Shown: piece by piece, positions 1 to 8,674 of the stretch
Layout of the letters: the number at the start of each line of letters is the position of its first letter
How positions within the stretch are numbered: the first letter of the stretch is position 1
From: Crocinitomicaceae bacterium
Lineage (GTDB): Bacteria > Bacteroidota > Bacteroidia > Flavobacteriales_D > Crocinitomicaceae
Direction of reading: 5' to 3'
Assembly: GCA_014762645.1 (NCBI GenBank)
Contig: JABURP010000017.1
Span: 113,747-177,746, forward strand
Length of the DNA: 64,000 nt
The notes under the pieces: generated by a model
Seen by the model: the letters and a program-made list of their open reading frames with translations, nothing else
Database searches by the model: none
Told to the model about the DNA's origin: nothing
Program-made: the position numbers and the translations under genes

Positions 1-456
1 CCAATAATCTTTGCCATATTCCCGTACCGTGGTAGATACGGCTCGTTGAAGTGTAAATGCCGGTAGAGCCGGAACTTCAGGTGGAAAGTAGTCATTGGAA
101 GTACCTTCACCTCGTATGGCAGCAATCGGTAGGATCAGGTCTCCAATCGCAGTTTTTCGTTTAAGACCACCACATTTACCAAGAAAAAGGCATGCTTTGG
201 GTGAAACAGCACTGAGAAGATCCATTATTGTTGCTGCATTAGCACTCCCCATGGTGAAGTTGATCATGGTTATTCCTTTATGTGTAACCGTAGGCATTGC
301 CTTGTCCTTACCAATGATTGGTGCATCATAGAGTTCAGCAAATTTCTCCATGTATCCCCCGAAATTGGTCAACAGAATATACTTTCCAAACCCTTTAAGG
401 GGTGTACCCGTGTACCGCGTCAACCAATCATTTACAATTTCTTGTTTTGTCTTCAT
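1..456 (-). CDS. amn: AMP nucleosidase, 3' end cut off by window edge
   Basis: Phosphorylase-superfamily enzyme that would hydrolyse AMP to adenine and ribose 5-phosphate in the cytoplasm. Reading the minus strand from an ATG at 456-454 gives 152 uninterrupted codons to the window edge, starting MKTKQEIVNDWLTRYTGTPL. Family-like segments are NFTMGSANAATIMDLLSA, the glycine-rich FLGKCGGLK and the IRGEGTSNDYFPPE stretch, all typical of the roughly 260-residue Bacteroidota AMP nucleosidases. The C-terminal part lies outside the window. A hairpin terminator for the gene upstream lies just before the start, so it probably has its own promoter within that short gap or depends on read-through. A general purine nucleoside phosphorylase is the main alternative. 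Confidence 0.85.
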   Translation of the reverse strand, partial: MKTKQEIVNDWLTRYTGTPLKGFGKYILLTNFGGYMEKFAELYDAPIIGKDKAMPTVTHKGITMINFTMGSANAATIMDLLSAVSPKACLFLGKCGGLKRKTAIGDLILPIAAIRGEGTSNDYFPPEVPALPAFTLQRAVSTTVREYGKDYW

Positions 457-465
457 ATTTTACGT

Positions 466-502
466 TAAAAAAAAGCTTCTTCCGATTACCAGAAGAAGCT
501 TT
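466..502 (-). terminator. Rho-independent terminator of the Cys-rich lipoprotein gene
   Basis: An 11-bp perfect stem (472-482 with 492-502) and 9-nt loop are followed on the minus strand by a run of Ts (A tract at 466-474 on the plus strand). It lies 20 bases past the stop codon of the lipoprotein gene and just before the AMP nucleosidase start. Confidence 0.85.
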
Positions 503-522
503 GGAATATTTTATCAGGCCTT

Positions 523-924
523 TTATTCGCCCGCTGGAGACCCAACTTCATTGAGATGATCGTGACCGCCACAACATGCTTCAGTGCAGTCATCACAACA
601 TTTTTGACCATCTGTACAACAAGCATCACCTGTTGCGCAAGCTTCTATGCATTTATCACAACATTTGTCACAATTCGCTTCAGAACCATCTGCTTTATCT
701 TTTGAGCAGGATTTCTCACAATTTTTATCTCCTTTGCAACATTTCTTGTCTGCTTTGTCACCACATGATTTATGACAGTGTTTTTTGTCTTCGGAATCCT
801 CATTTTCTGCAAGCTCTTCCGTGTTTGCTTCTGCATTATCTTCAGTCGTTTCTTGTTCTTCTCCTCCGCAGGAAACTAAAAACAAACTAAAACAAATTAT
901 AGGTAAATACCAGATGAATTTCAT
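523..924 (-). CDS. Cysteine-rich lipoprotein, metallothionein-like composition
   Basis: Function unknown. The N-terminus is a lipoprotein signal peptide ending in a lipobox (LFLVSC) followed by GG and an acidic linker rich in Glu, Asn and Asp. The rest of the mature protein is dominated by Cys, Lys, Asp and Gly, with 19 cysteines in total including five CC pairs and several CxxC spacings, and ends in GGHDHL. That composition suggests metal (Zn, Cu, Cd) binding at the outer membrane or in the periplasm, but this is inference. The ATG at 924 is preferred over a TTG two codons upstream. It is a single-gene unit with its own terminator. It resembles no family I can name. Confidence 0.75.
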   Translation of the reverse strand: MKFIWYLPIICFSLFLVSCGGEEQETTEDNAEANTEELAENEDSEDKKHCHKSCGDKADKKCCKGDKNCEKSCSKDKADGSEANCDKCCDKCIEACATGDACCTDGQKCCDDCTEACCGGHDHLNEVGSPAGE

Positions 925-1010
925 ATACAATTTTATCTAATGATTTGTACGAATTTACTCATTTTTATTGAATCTCTTTTGGAGTAATATTCCTAACTTC
1001 ACGCGGTTAT

Positions 1011-2081
1011 ATGGAAGTGAAGAAACATCATCCGGTATTCAATGCACTCTTACTAGCTTTGGTGTTGTATGGTCTTTTTGTAGGTAAGCACTTACTTATA
1101 CCTCTTGTAATGGCCATTGTTGTATGGTATTTGATCAATGCAATTGGCGCTCAAATAGGCCGTATAGAGATATCGGGAAAGCATTTCCCAAAATGGTTGA
1201 GAACAACATTGGCAGTTTTAGTCGTGTTTTCGTTTTTTTGGTTTGTTGGAAGATTGGTGATTGCTAACCTTGAGGAGTTTGAAGAGGTTGCTCCGGAGTA
1301 CAACGAACGGATTAGGTTTTTATCGGCTGAAATAAGCCAGCGATTTGATGTTCCAACCTTCGAAGAAATTAGTCGTGAGGTCGATTTGCGTAAAATCGCG
1401 GGGGGGTTGTTGAATTCGTCATTTGGTTTTTTAAGTGCGCTGTTAGTAGTGATTTTTTATGTGGTTTTCCTCATGCTTGAACAGAACATCTTTGGTAAAA
1501 AACTTGACCTCATTTTTACACATAGAAAGAACAAGGTTCAGTTTTTTCAAATCATGAATCGCATAGATCATTCCATGAAGACTTATCTATCTGTAAAAAC
1601 ATTAATGTCTTTATTGGTTGCGGTTTGTACATATATTATTATCATCTCCTTTGGAGTGGACTTTGCCATTCTCTGGGCATTCTTTACGTTTCTTCTGAAC
1701 TATATTCCATTCGTAGGTTCCTTTATTGCCATTTTATTGCCGTCACTACTTTCTTTGTTACAGTTTGGTGATCCGGTGATATCCCTGGTTATCTTTCTTA
1801 TTTTAAATGGAGTTCAGGTGATTGTAGGTAATTATTTGGAACCGAGACTTGTGGGGAAATCACTGAACTTAAGCCCTTTAGTGGTTGTGCTTTCTTTGGC
1901 ATTTTGGGGGTCACTTTGGGGAATTGCAGGAATGTTCCTTTGCGTACCTATTACTGTAGCAGTGATGATTATACTGAGTCAGTTTCCGAGTACACGAACA
2001 GCAGCAATCTTGTTGTCAGCTGGTAACGATCCTGCCGCAAGGGTTAAAAAGTCTAGTTCTGACGATTCAAAATCGCAATAG
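1011..2081 (+). CDS. AI-2E family transporter (TqsA/PerM-like permease)
   Basis: Inner-membrane permease of the UPF0118/AI-2E family, 356 residues, the usual length. The sequence shows two N-terminal hydrophobic helices, a soluble segment of about residues 85-135, then a cluster of strongly hydrophobic helices, with the family-like stretches FLLNYIPFVGSFIAILLP and GNYLEPRLVGKSLNLSPL. Members include the E. coli AI-2 exporter TqsA and Na+/H+ antiporters, so the substrate cannot be read from sequence. The ATG at 1011 directly precedes the first membrane helix. Its 3' end overlaps the 3' end of the convergent recQ gene by 29 bases, so both genes share coding DNA there. Confidence 0.88.
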   Translation: MEVKKHHPVFNALLLALVLYGLFVGKHLLIPLVMAIVVWYLINAIGAQIGRIEISGKHFPKWLRTTLAVLVVFSFFWFVGRLVIANLEEFEEVAPEYNERIRFLSAEISQRFDVPTFEEISREVDLRKIAGGLLNSSFGFLSALLVVIFYVVFLMLEQNIFGKKLDLIFTHRKNKVQFFQIMNRIDHSMKTYLSVKTLMSLLVAVCTYIIIISFGVDFAILWAFFTFLLNYIPFVGSFIAILLPSLLSLLQFGDPVISLVIFLILNGVQVIVGNYLEPRLVGKSLNLSPLVVVLSLAFWGSLWGIAGMFLCVPITVAVMIILSQFPSTRTAAILLSAGNDPAARVKKSSSDDSKSQ

Positions 2082-4137
2082 CAACACTGATTTTTGGATA
2101 AGATAGCTCACCCTTTAATTCATCATGAATAGGTTTCAGCTGAAAAGTATCATTGAGGTTTTGACGAATTGATTTTACCTGTTGTAACTCATATTCAGAG
2201 ATAAATTGAAATAGATTCACGCGCTTACCATCCTCAAACAACTTAATCAGATGATTGATGATCGTTTGCTGTTTCAAATTACGTGCTGTCGCGATTTCTT
2301 CAACAGATTTTCCGCTTTGATATAACAGGAATGTTTTTTCATAGGTATCGCCTGATGGTTCTCCTTTTGAAAGGATAATATCCAGCACATCCTGACCCAA
2401 TCGTTCAATTTTGACTTTCCCAAAGCCCTGGATGTCTTTCAACTGATCAAGAGTAGTGGGTTGCTTTGATGCCAGGTCCATAATAGAGGAGTCATGCAGT
2501 ATTACATAAGCTGGAACACTGTTTTCTTTTGCCTTATGTTTACGCCATTCCTTTAAAGCTACCACCAACTCCTCGTTAGGATCAGATTTCGATTCCTGTT
2601 TTTTAGTTTTAGAAGCAACTTTTCGTTCTTCGTACGCCGTAAGGTTTATGCTGTCCATTCCTTTGATGATAGCGTTACCTAATTCAGTTACTTTTAATTT
2701 GAGTTGATCATCATAAGCTATCTCCAGAGCACCAAGACTTATGAGCTGGTTAATGAAATGTTGCCATTGTTTAAAGGAATATTCGCCACCAGCTCCATAG
2801 GTTTTGATGGTATGATAGTTTCTTTCAAAAATCTCAATGGATTTACTGCCTCGTAGTATACCGATAAGTAAATTAATACCAACTGATTCCTTTGTGCGAA
2901 GTATTGCTGATAAGGCCTTTTGAGCGACGACGGTACCATCAAAGAAGTCAGGAGGGGAGGCGCAAATATCGCAATTACCACAATCTTGAGTAAGGTGTTC
3001 CCCAAAATATGCGAGCAGTATTTTTCGGCGACATGAAGTTGCTTCTGCATAATTCAGCATGCGGTTAATCTTCTCATGATAAACCTCTTTCAGGTTGCTT
3101 TCTTTTACAAAATCTTTCAGCAATATAACATCCCTCATATTGTAATATAAGACAGTGTTACTCGGTAAGCCATCTCTTCCGGCCCTTCCTATTTCCTGAT
3201 AATAACCTTCAATATTTTTAGGGAGATTGTTATGGATGACCCAACGTACGTTAGACTTATCGATACCCATTCCAAAAGCAATCGTGGCACAAATTACCTG
3301 GTAATCGTCATTAATGAACCCCTCCTGAACACTGTCTCTTTCTTCAGCGGTCATCCCGGCATGATAAAAGCGACTTTGAATCCCTTTGGAGTTGAAAAAA
3401 TTTGACCAGGATTCCGTTTCTTTTCGGCTGAGGCAATACACAATTCCAGATTCACCCGGACGTTCAAGAATAAACTCTACAAGCTCTTTTTCCTTTTGCT
3501 TTTTCGGAACTTGAGACCTGACGGATAAAGACAAATTTGGTCGGTCAAATGACGAAATAAACGTAGAAGGATTATTGAGCGAAAGTTTTTCGGAAATATC
3601 CTTTCGCGTTATTTTATCTGCCGTAGCGGTAAAAGCTAAAAAAGGAACATCCGGAAAAAATTTTCTAAGTTCTCCGATTTGCTGATATTCTGGTCTAAAA
3701 TCATGCCCCCACATGGATACACAGTGTGCTTCATCCACTGCTATCATTGAAACCGGCACAGAACGAATCCATTCTAACCCGCCCACTAAGGTTTCCGGTG
3801 ACAAATAAAGCAATTTGAGGTTGTTTTGCAGCGCTCTGTTTCGAATAACATTGCGTGCAGAATCGCTCATGGAACTATTGTAATAAGCCACTTCTACGCC
3901 ATGTGCCCGTAAAGTTTCTACCTGATCCTTCATTAATGAGATTAGTGGTGATATGACCAGGGTGATATTCGGTTTGATTAGCGCTGGTATCTGAAAACAA
4001 ATTGATTTCCCCCCTCCAGTTGGCATTATTGCCAATGCGTCTTGTCCGGACAATGCATGCTCAATGATTTCTTGTTGATTTTCCCTGAAATCACTATAAC
4101 CGAAGATATTTTTAAGGATGGTTTTTGGTTGTTGCAT
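2053..4137 (-). CDS. recQ: ATP-dependent DNA helicase RecQ (canonical layout with HRDC)
   Basis: 3'-5' superfamily 2 helicase for recombination and replication-fork repair. Walker A PTGGGKS at residues 39-45, DEAH box at 135-138, and the motif VI region YYQEIGRAGRDG near 312-323 are intact. A zinc site directly follows the helicase core (Cys369, Cys386, Cys389, Cys392), then a winged-helix region, an HRDC-like domain around 530-600 (EELVVALKEWRK...QGFGKVKIERLG) and a C-terminal helix-turn-helix-like tail (QTIINHLIKLFEDG). At 694 residues it is slightly longer than E. coli RecQ. A second RecQ of different architecture lies at 17112-19019. The gene overlaps the AI-2E permease gene tail to tail by 29 bases. 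Confidence 0.95.
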   Translation of the reverse strand: MQQPKTILKNIFGYSDFRENQQEIIEHALSGQDALAIMPTGGGKSICFQIPALIKPNITLVISPLISLMKDQVETLRAHGVEVAYYNSSMSDSARNVIRNRALQNNLKLLYLSPETLVGGLEWIRSVPVSMIAVDEAHCVSMWGHDFRPEYQQIGELRKFFPDVPFLAFTATADKITRKDISEKLSLNNPSTFISSFDRPNLSLSVRSQVPKKQKEKELVEFILERPGESGIVYCLSRKETESWSNFFNSKGIQSRFYHAGMTAEERDSVQEGFINDDYQVICATIAFGMGIDKSNVRWVIHNNLPKNIEGYYQEIGRAGRDGLPSNTVLYYNMRDVILLKDFVKESNLKEVYHEKINRMLNYAEATSCRRKILLAYFGEHLTQDCGNCDICASPPDFFDGTVVAQKALSAILRTKESVGINLLIGILRGSKSIEIFERNYHTIKTYGAGGEYSFKQWQHFINQLISLGALEIAYDDQLKLKVTELGNAIIKGMDSINLTAYEERKVASKTKKQESKSDPNEELVVALKEWRKHKAKENSVPAYVILHDSSIMDLASKQPTTLDQLKDIQGFGKVKIERLGQDVLDIILSKGEPSGDTYEKTFLLYQSGKSVEEIATARNLKQQTIINHLIKLFEDGKRVNLFQFISEYELQQVKSIRQNLNDTFQLKPIHDELKGELSYPKISVAIAILNRQN

Positions 4138-4208
4138 GCGATCAACAAATCTACAGGAATTTTCACCTGAAACTGCAATTGTTGATAAGTCAGGTAACCA
4201 AAATGAGG

Positions 4209-5675
4209 CTAATTTCGACGCCAGTAATAAGGGGTAAAAAGTAGCGCAACCGTGAAGAGTTCAAGCCTTCCGAACAACATAAGGAAGCTTAGGATCCACT
4301 TACCTGGGTTAGAGATGTTGGAAAAAGTATGTGACGGTCCAACATCAGAAATTCCGGGGCCGACATTACCCAAAGTAGTGGCCACAGAAGATAAGGCTAC
4401 ATCAAAGGATTCGCCGAGTGCTGTCATGGCAATGGACCCACAGGTGAAAATAAATAGGTAGAGAAAAATGAATGCCAATAAGTTGTAAATAATGTGTGGA
4501 GGAATTGTCTGTTTATTGAGGTGCACTGGTATTATGGCATTTGGATGAAGCCGCTTTTTAAATTCCAGAAACCCATTTTTCATCAATGTTACAATACGGA
4601 CAATCTTTATTCCACCGGAAGTTGATCCTGCAGAAGCCCCAGAGAAAAGCATCAAAAAGAAGATAAATGTTGCCAATGGTCCCCATGTCGTGTAATCAGC
4701 CGTCGCATATCCTGTTGTGGTTATCATACTGATAACCTGAAAAGCGGTTTCTCTCAATGATGTCCAGTAGGAGTGATCAACCTGGAAGTGTACAATGGGA
4801 GTAATTATGATGATCAAGCCCAGGACTGCACCCAGATACCACTTGAATTCATCATTGTGCCAGAATCGGGTAAATTTTCCCTTGAATCCAAAGTAGAGTA
4901 AGGTAAAGTTTGTACCTGCAATAAACATGAACACCATTATTACAGCCTCTATCAATGGCGAATCAAAGGCGCCAATACTGTCTTGTTTTGTAGAAAATCC
5001 TCCTGTTGAGTTCGTGGTGAGTGCATGATTGATAGCATCATAAAAACTCATGCCACAAAACATCAAAATAATTGTTTCAGCCGTTGTCAATAACAGATAA
5101 ATTGCCCAAAGCCGCTTCGCAGTTTCTTTAATTCGCGGGTGAATCTTATCCTTGGTTGGTCCCGGTGCTTCTGCAACAAAGAGTTCCATTCCACCAATAC
5201 CTAACAACGGTAAAATGGCAATTGTCAGTACAATAATACCCATACCACCTATCCACTGGGTCATACTTCGCCAAAAGAGAATGCCCTTGGGCAGAGATTC
5301 GATATCGTCAAGAATTGTGGCGCCTGTAGTGGTTAAACCTGACATTGATTCGAAAAATGCATTGGATATATCCGGTATCTCTTGACTCAATAAATAGGGG
5401 AGGGTACCAAAAATTGCCATGGATACCCAGCTGAGCGTTACAATGAGGTAACCATCTCTCTTCTTTATTTCATCATCCTTACTGCTTCGTGTAACTAAAC
5501 GCATTCCTAGTCCAACAGACAAAGTAATGATAGAGGAAAGTGCTATGGCCCAGAAGTCATCTTGTCCGTAGTAATAAGAGAAACCCAATGCAGGAAGCAT
5601 GAGTAATCCCATTATGATAATGATATTCGCTACAACATGAGCAATGACGCTCCCGTTAATCAGCTTTTTACTCAT
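4209..5675 (-). CDS. trkH: Potassium uptake protein TrkH
   Basis: Membrane subunit of the Trk potassium transporter, 488 residues. The four pore-loop filter motifs of the Trk/Ktr/HKT family can be seen: TTTGA (115-119), NSTGGF (222-227), TTTGYA (319-324) and TLGNVG (434-439), each between hydrophobic helix pairs. The start codon directly abuts the stop codon of trkA (no spacer), so the two are co-transcribed and probably translationally coupled, matching the known TrkA-TrkH complex in which TrkA gates the channel in response to nucleotides. Sodium-coupled or proton-coupled operation cannot be told from the sequence. Confidence 0.95.
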   Translation of the reverse strand: MSKKLINGSVIAHVVANIIIIMGLLMLPALGFSYYYGQDDFWAIALSSIITLSVGLGMRLVTRSSKDDEIKKRDGYLIVTLSWVSMAIFGTLPYLLSQEIPDISNAFFESMSGLTTTGATILDDIESLPKGILFWRSMTQWIGGMGIIVLTIAILPLLGIGGMELFVAEAPGPTKDKIHPRIKETAKRLWAIYLLLTTAETIILMFCGMSFYDAINHALTTNSTGGFSTKQDSIGAFDSPLIEAVIMVFMFIAGTNFTLLYFGFKGKFTRFWHNDEFKWYLGAVLGLIIIITPIVHFQVDHSYWTSLRETAFQVISMITTTGYATADYTTWGPLATFIFFLMLFSGASAGSTSGGIKIVRIVTLMKNGFLEFKKRLHPNAIIPVHLNKQTIPPHIIYNLLAFIFLYLFIFTCGSIAMTALGESFDVALSSVATTLGNVGPGISDVGPSHTFSNISNPGKWILSFLMLFGRLELFTVALLFTPYYWRRN

Positions 5676-7016
5676 TTACTGAAAGAATTTCTCAATTTGA
5701 TTTACACTCTCTGTTAATGCAAATACTACGGCACGGTCTCCTGCTTCTAACTGAAATTCACCAAAAGGAATGAATCCAACATTGTTTCTCACAACTCCTG
5801 AAATATTTGCAGTTTTAGGGAATTTCAGATCCCGAATACGTTTCTTCGTTACTTTGGATTCAGGCTTAACGATAAATTCAATTATTTCAGCGTCTACACC
5901 GTGCAAACTGGCAATAGCTTCAACCTGACCTTTTCTGACGTATTTGAAAATGTTACTGGCGGCAATGATTTTCTTGTTGATCAAGGTATCAATACCAATG
6001 TTTTGAGACAGGTGGATGTAGTCAATGTTTTCAACTCGTGCAATAGTCTTTTGAACATCATGGTTTTTAGCAACCAGTGAAGACATAATATTTGATTCTG
6101 AATCCCCGGTTACCGCAATGAATGCATCCATATTGCCCAATCCTTCTTCTTCGATTGCGCGAACGTCACGTCCGTCAATGTTCAGTACGAGCGTGTTTTT
6201 TAATTTACCTGCAATTTCCTCACAGACAGATTTGTTCTTTTCTATTAAAGTAACATTGTAGTTATCCTCGAGCATTTGGGCAGCTAATATGCCTATGCTA
6301 CTACCTCCCAGAATCATAATATCCTTGATGTCAAACCTCTTTTTGCCACAGATTTCAATTACATGATCTGTCGACTCATCATTTGAGATAAAATAGACAA
6401 TATCATTCTCCATTATTTTCGTTTCAGAGCGAACTATTATCGTGTCCTCTCTTCGGTGAAGAGCGATTGGTTTGAAAGAGAGATCCGGGTTCAGATAAGC
6501 ACTTTCAGAGATGGTTTTATTTTTTAAGGGGCTGGAGTCATCTATAGAAATACCAAACACGGTTAATTTTCCATCTTCAAACTCATGATCATCCGTAAAT
6601 ACTGAATTTTTCACCAGTCGAATAATTTCTTCTGCTGCTAGTTTTACCGGAGAGATAAGTGCGTCAATGCCTAATGAATTAAATAATTTTATGTTCTGTT
6701 CTTCATTAAGCTCGAGATTATTGATTCGCGCAATTGTTCTTTTGGCGCCAAATTTTTTAGCCAGGATGGATACTAAGAGATTAGTTTCTTCAGATGCAGT
6801 TACCGCAATGAGAAGGTCACAGCTTTCAATTTTTGCTTCTTCCAGGATAGAAATAGACTTGGCATCACCATGAATAGCATAAACATCAATATGGGATTGC
6901 ACATAACTAAGCCGGTCCTTGTTTTTATCAATTAGATAGATATCCTGAGCTTCACTCGCCATCAATTTAGCGATATGATAACCTACCGCACCCGCTCCTG
7001 TAATAATGATCTTCAT
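5676..7016 (-). CDS. trkA: Trk system potassium uptake regulator TrkA
   Basis: Cytoplasmic regulatory subunit of the Trk potassium system. It has two tandem RCK modules: an N-terminal Rossmann fold with GAGAVGYHIA (7-16) and acidic Asp near residue 31 (LIDKN), a first TrkA-C segment, then a second Rossmann fold beginning ILGGSSIG near residue 236 with LIEKN, and a second TrkA-C domain. 446 residues is the normal size. It is the first gene of the trkA-trkH operon. A good -7 box (TATCTTTG, minus strand, plus-strand 7037-7044) lies about 20 bases before the ATG, without an obvious -33 partner. Confidence 0.95.
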   Translation of the reverse strand: MKIIITGAGAVGYHIAKLMASEAQDIYLIDKNKDRLSYVQSHIDVYAIHGDAKSISILEEAKIESCDLLIAVTASEETNLLVSILAKKFGAKRTIARINNLELNEEQNIKLFNSLGIDALISPVKLAAEEIIRLVKNSVFTDDHEFEDGKLTVFGISIDDSSPLKNKTISESAYLNPDLSFKPIALHRREDTIIVRSETKIMENDIVYFISNDESTDHVIEICGKKRFDIKDIMILGGSSIGILAAQMLEDNYNVTLIEKNKSVCEEIAGKLKNTLVLNIDGRDVRAIEEEGLGNMDAFIAVTGDSESNIMSSLVAKNHDVQKTIARVENIDYIHLSQNIGIDTLINKKIIAASNIFKYVRKGQVEAIASLHGVDAEIIEFIVKPESKVTKKRIRDLKFPKTANISGVVRNNVGFIPFGEFQLEAGDRAVVFALTESVNQIEKFFQ

Positions 7017-7058
7017 TAATTAAGTCTCAATAACAGCAAAGATAATGGAATTGTCAAA

Positions 7059-7460
7059 TCATTTCAGCACTCCTAAGCTATCCAGTTCTTCTTCTGAAAT
7101 AGTTGGTGGGAATACTCCATTTTCAATCTTGTATATGGCAAAGTTACCGGTTTTTATAGCATCATCTTCGGAGGCAAAACCCTTGACTCCGCTAATAGCT
7201 GGAATATGTGGTTGATTTATAAAGGGTTGCTCGTTGTTTAAGATTTGATATCCCCAACCAATACTGTCTGTATAAATCGCAGTTACTGTATAATGATCAC
7301 TATTTTCCGTATTGTTTTCTGTACTGAGATGGTTAGAATCAATCTCATTAACGACGGTATTTTCTTTTGAAATCACCGAATCGGTTTGATTATTTTGTTC
7401 GTCATTTTCACAGGAAAATAACCCTAGACCTAATAATACAATTGAAATTAATTTCTTCAT
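7059..7460 (-). CDS. DUF4907-like lipoprotein, last gene of the Kelch operon
   Basis: 133-residue predicted lipoprotein: signal peptide with lipobox LGLFSC, a Ser/Asn/Glu-rich linker, then a compact C-terminal domain of about 75 residues (GWGYQILNNEQPFINQPHIP, ending PTISEEELDSLGVLK) that I recognise as the DUF4907 family. Its function is unknown. The family domain looks like a small periplasmic or surface module. The start overlaps the stop codon of the upstream Kelch gene by 4 bases, so it belongs to the same transcript as the Kelch and GEVED genes. I recall Kelch proteins and DUF4907 being neighbours in other Bacteroidota, but could not check this here. Confidence 0.8.
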   Translation of the reverse strand: MKKLISIVLLGLGLFSCENDEQNNQTDSVISKENTVVNEIDSNHLSTENNTENSDHYTVTAIYTDSIGWGYQILNNEQPFINQPHIPAISGVKGFASEDDAIKTGNFAIYKIENGVFPPTISEEELDSLGVLK

Positions 7461-8674
7461 TTTGCCAATATAACCGGCTGCGAAGTTAAGAAGGAATTAT
7501 CAGATGTAAGCACAATCAGATATTCACCCGGAACTAACCCATTTAAGGAAATAGAGTAGGTAGTAGCAGAAAGTTGGTCAAAATACGTTTCTGATATGAC
7601 CTGCTGACCAGAGATATTGTACACAGATATTGCAATATTTGAAAGGTTTTTATCAAGACGGATGAACAAATTGTCTGTTGTTGGATTAGGGTAACAAATC
7701 ATTTCAATCAAATCATTCTCAGAAGTACTGGCAGCAAAGGCATATTCATAAAAATCGTCATAATAGTTACCATTTCCGTAACCGGTGCCTACGTAAAATC
7801 TATTGGCGATTTCAAGTGCTATTGCTCCTGCTCTTGGGTCTCCTGGAAAATCGGTCATTTGGAACCAAGTGTCCCCAAAATAATTGTATTGCCATGTGTC
7901 ATTAAGAAAACCTAAACCATCTTCTCCTGTTGTAACAAAGAATTGCGGAAATCTTGCGAATGAGCAAGCATTGGCTCTTGCTGTACCCGGAAAATCTGTT
8001 TTTTGAGCCCAGGTATCATTTGCCGGGTAATACTCATAAAAATCTACGGGATAACTTGTTGCATCTCGCCCTAAACCAACGTAGGCTTTTCCACCCATTT
8101 GCGCGCCAACGGCATCAATTCTGGCGGTACCTGGGAAGTCGGCTACTTGCGTCCAGGAATTAGTAAGGTAATCATACGACCATAGATCTTTTAGATACGT
8201 CGCAAAATCTCCGGCTTTACCTAAACCAACATAACCTATGTTGTCAACTTCAAAAGATACACCTTGGGTTCTTGCTGTACCCGGGAAGTTTGCCATCTGT
8301 GTCCAAGTTTGAGTGTAGTGATTATACATCCACAGATCAGAAAACACAAAGCCTTCACCTTCTCCCATACAAACAAATCCGTACTCCCATGCTTGAAATG
8401 ACATTGCAGAGGTTCTGTTAAGTCCATCTCCGGATGCACCGCCGAGTGATAATTCATCATCCCAATCATCTTGTAATGGATCATAAGAAACCATGCTTTT
8501 CTTCTTGTTAAAGCCATCATATCCGCTGACTACCCAGCCGTTATCTAAAATAACGAATGCAGCCGCATTGGCTCTAGGAGGTCCGTTTAGTGAATCTGCT
8601 TGAGTCCATAAATCTGACTGAGCATGTGCTTGCGTAACAACAGCAATTGCAAAGAGAAGCGTAATTATTTTCAT
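7457..8674 (-). CDS. Secreted six-Kelch propeller with T9SS sorting domain (copy 1)
   Basis: 405 residues: Sec signal peptide (ending AHAQ), six Kelch-type repeats with the pattern W-x5-FPG-x-AR...GYVGLG, and a C-terminal type A T9SS sorting domain beginning CYPNPTTDNLFI. The protein should be exported by Sec, form a single six-bladed beta-propeller and be secreted or surface-attached by T9SS. Ligand or enzymatic activity cannot be inferred; no catalytic motif of galactose oxidase is visible. It is the most divergent of the four paralogues, its second blade being irregular. The start overlaps the preceding paralogue by 4 bases and its stop overlaps the DUF4907 gene by 4 bases. Confidence 0.85.
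   Translation of the reverse strand: MKIITLLFAIAVVTQAHAQSDLWTQADSLNGPPRANAAAFVILDNGWVVSGYDGFNKKKSMVSYDPLQDDWDDELSLGGASGDGLNRTSAMSFQAWEYGFVCMGEGEGFVFSDLWMYNHYTQTWTQMANFPGTARTQGVSFEVDNIGYVGLGKAGDFATYLKDLWSYDYLTNSWTQVADFPGTARIDAVGAQMGGKAYVGLGRDATSYPVDFYEYYPANDTWAQKTDFPGTARANACSFARFPQFFVTTGEDGLGFLNDTWQYNYFGDTWFQMTDFPGDPRAGAIALEIANRFYVGTGYGNGNYYDDFYEYAFAASTSENDLIEMICYPNPTTDNLFIRLDKNLSNIAISVYNISGQQVISETYFDQLSATTYSISLNGLVPGEYLIVLTSDNSFLTSQPVILAK

Noticed and set aside
95..559. Overlapping plus-strand open frames at the left edge
   Set aside because: They lie antisense to the AMP nucleosidase and lipoprotein genes, whose minus-strand frames carry clear family sequence.
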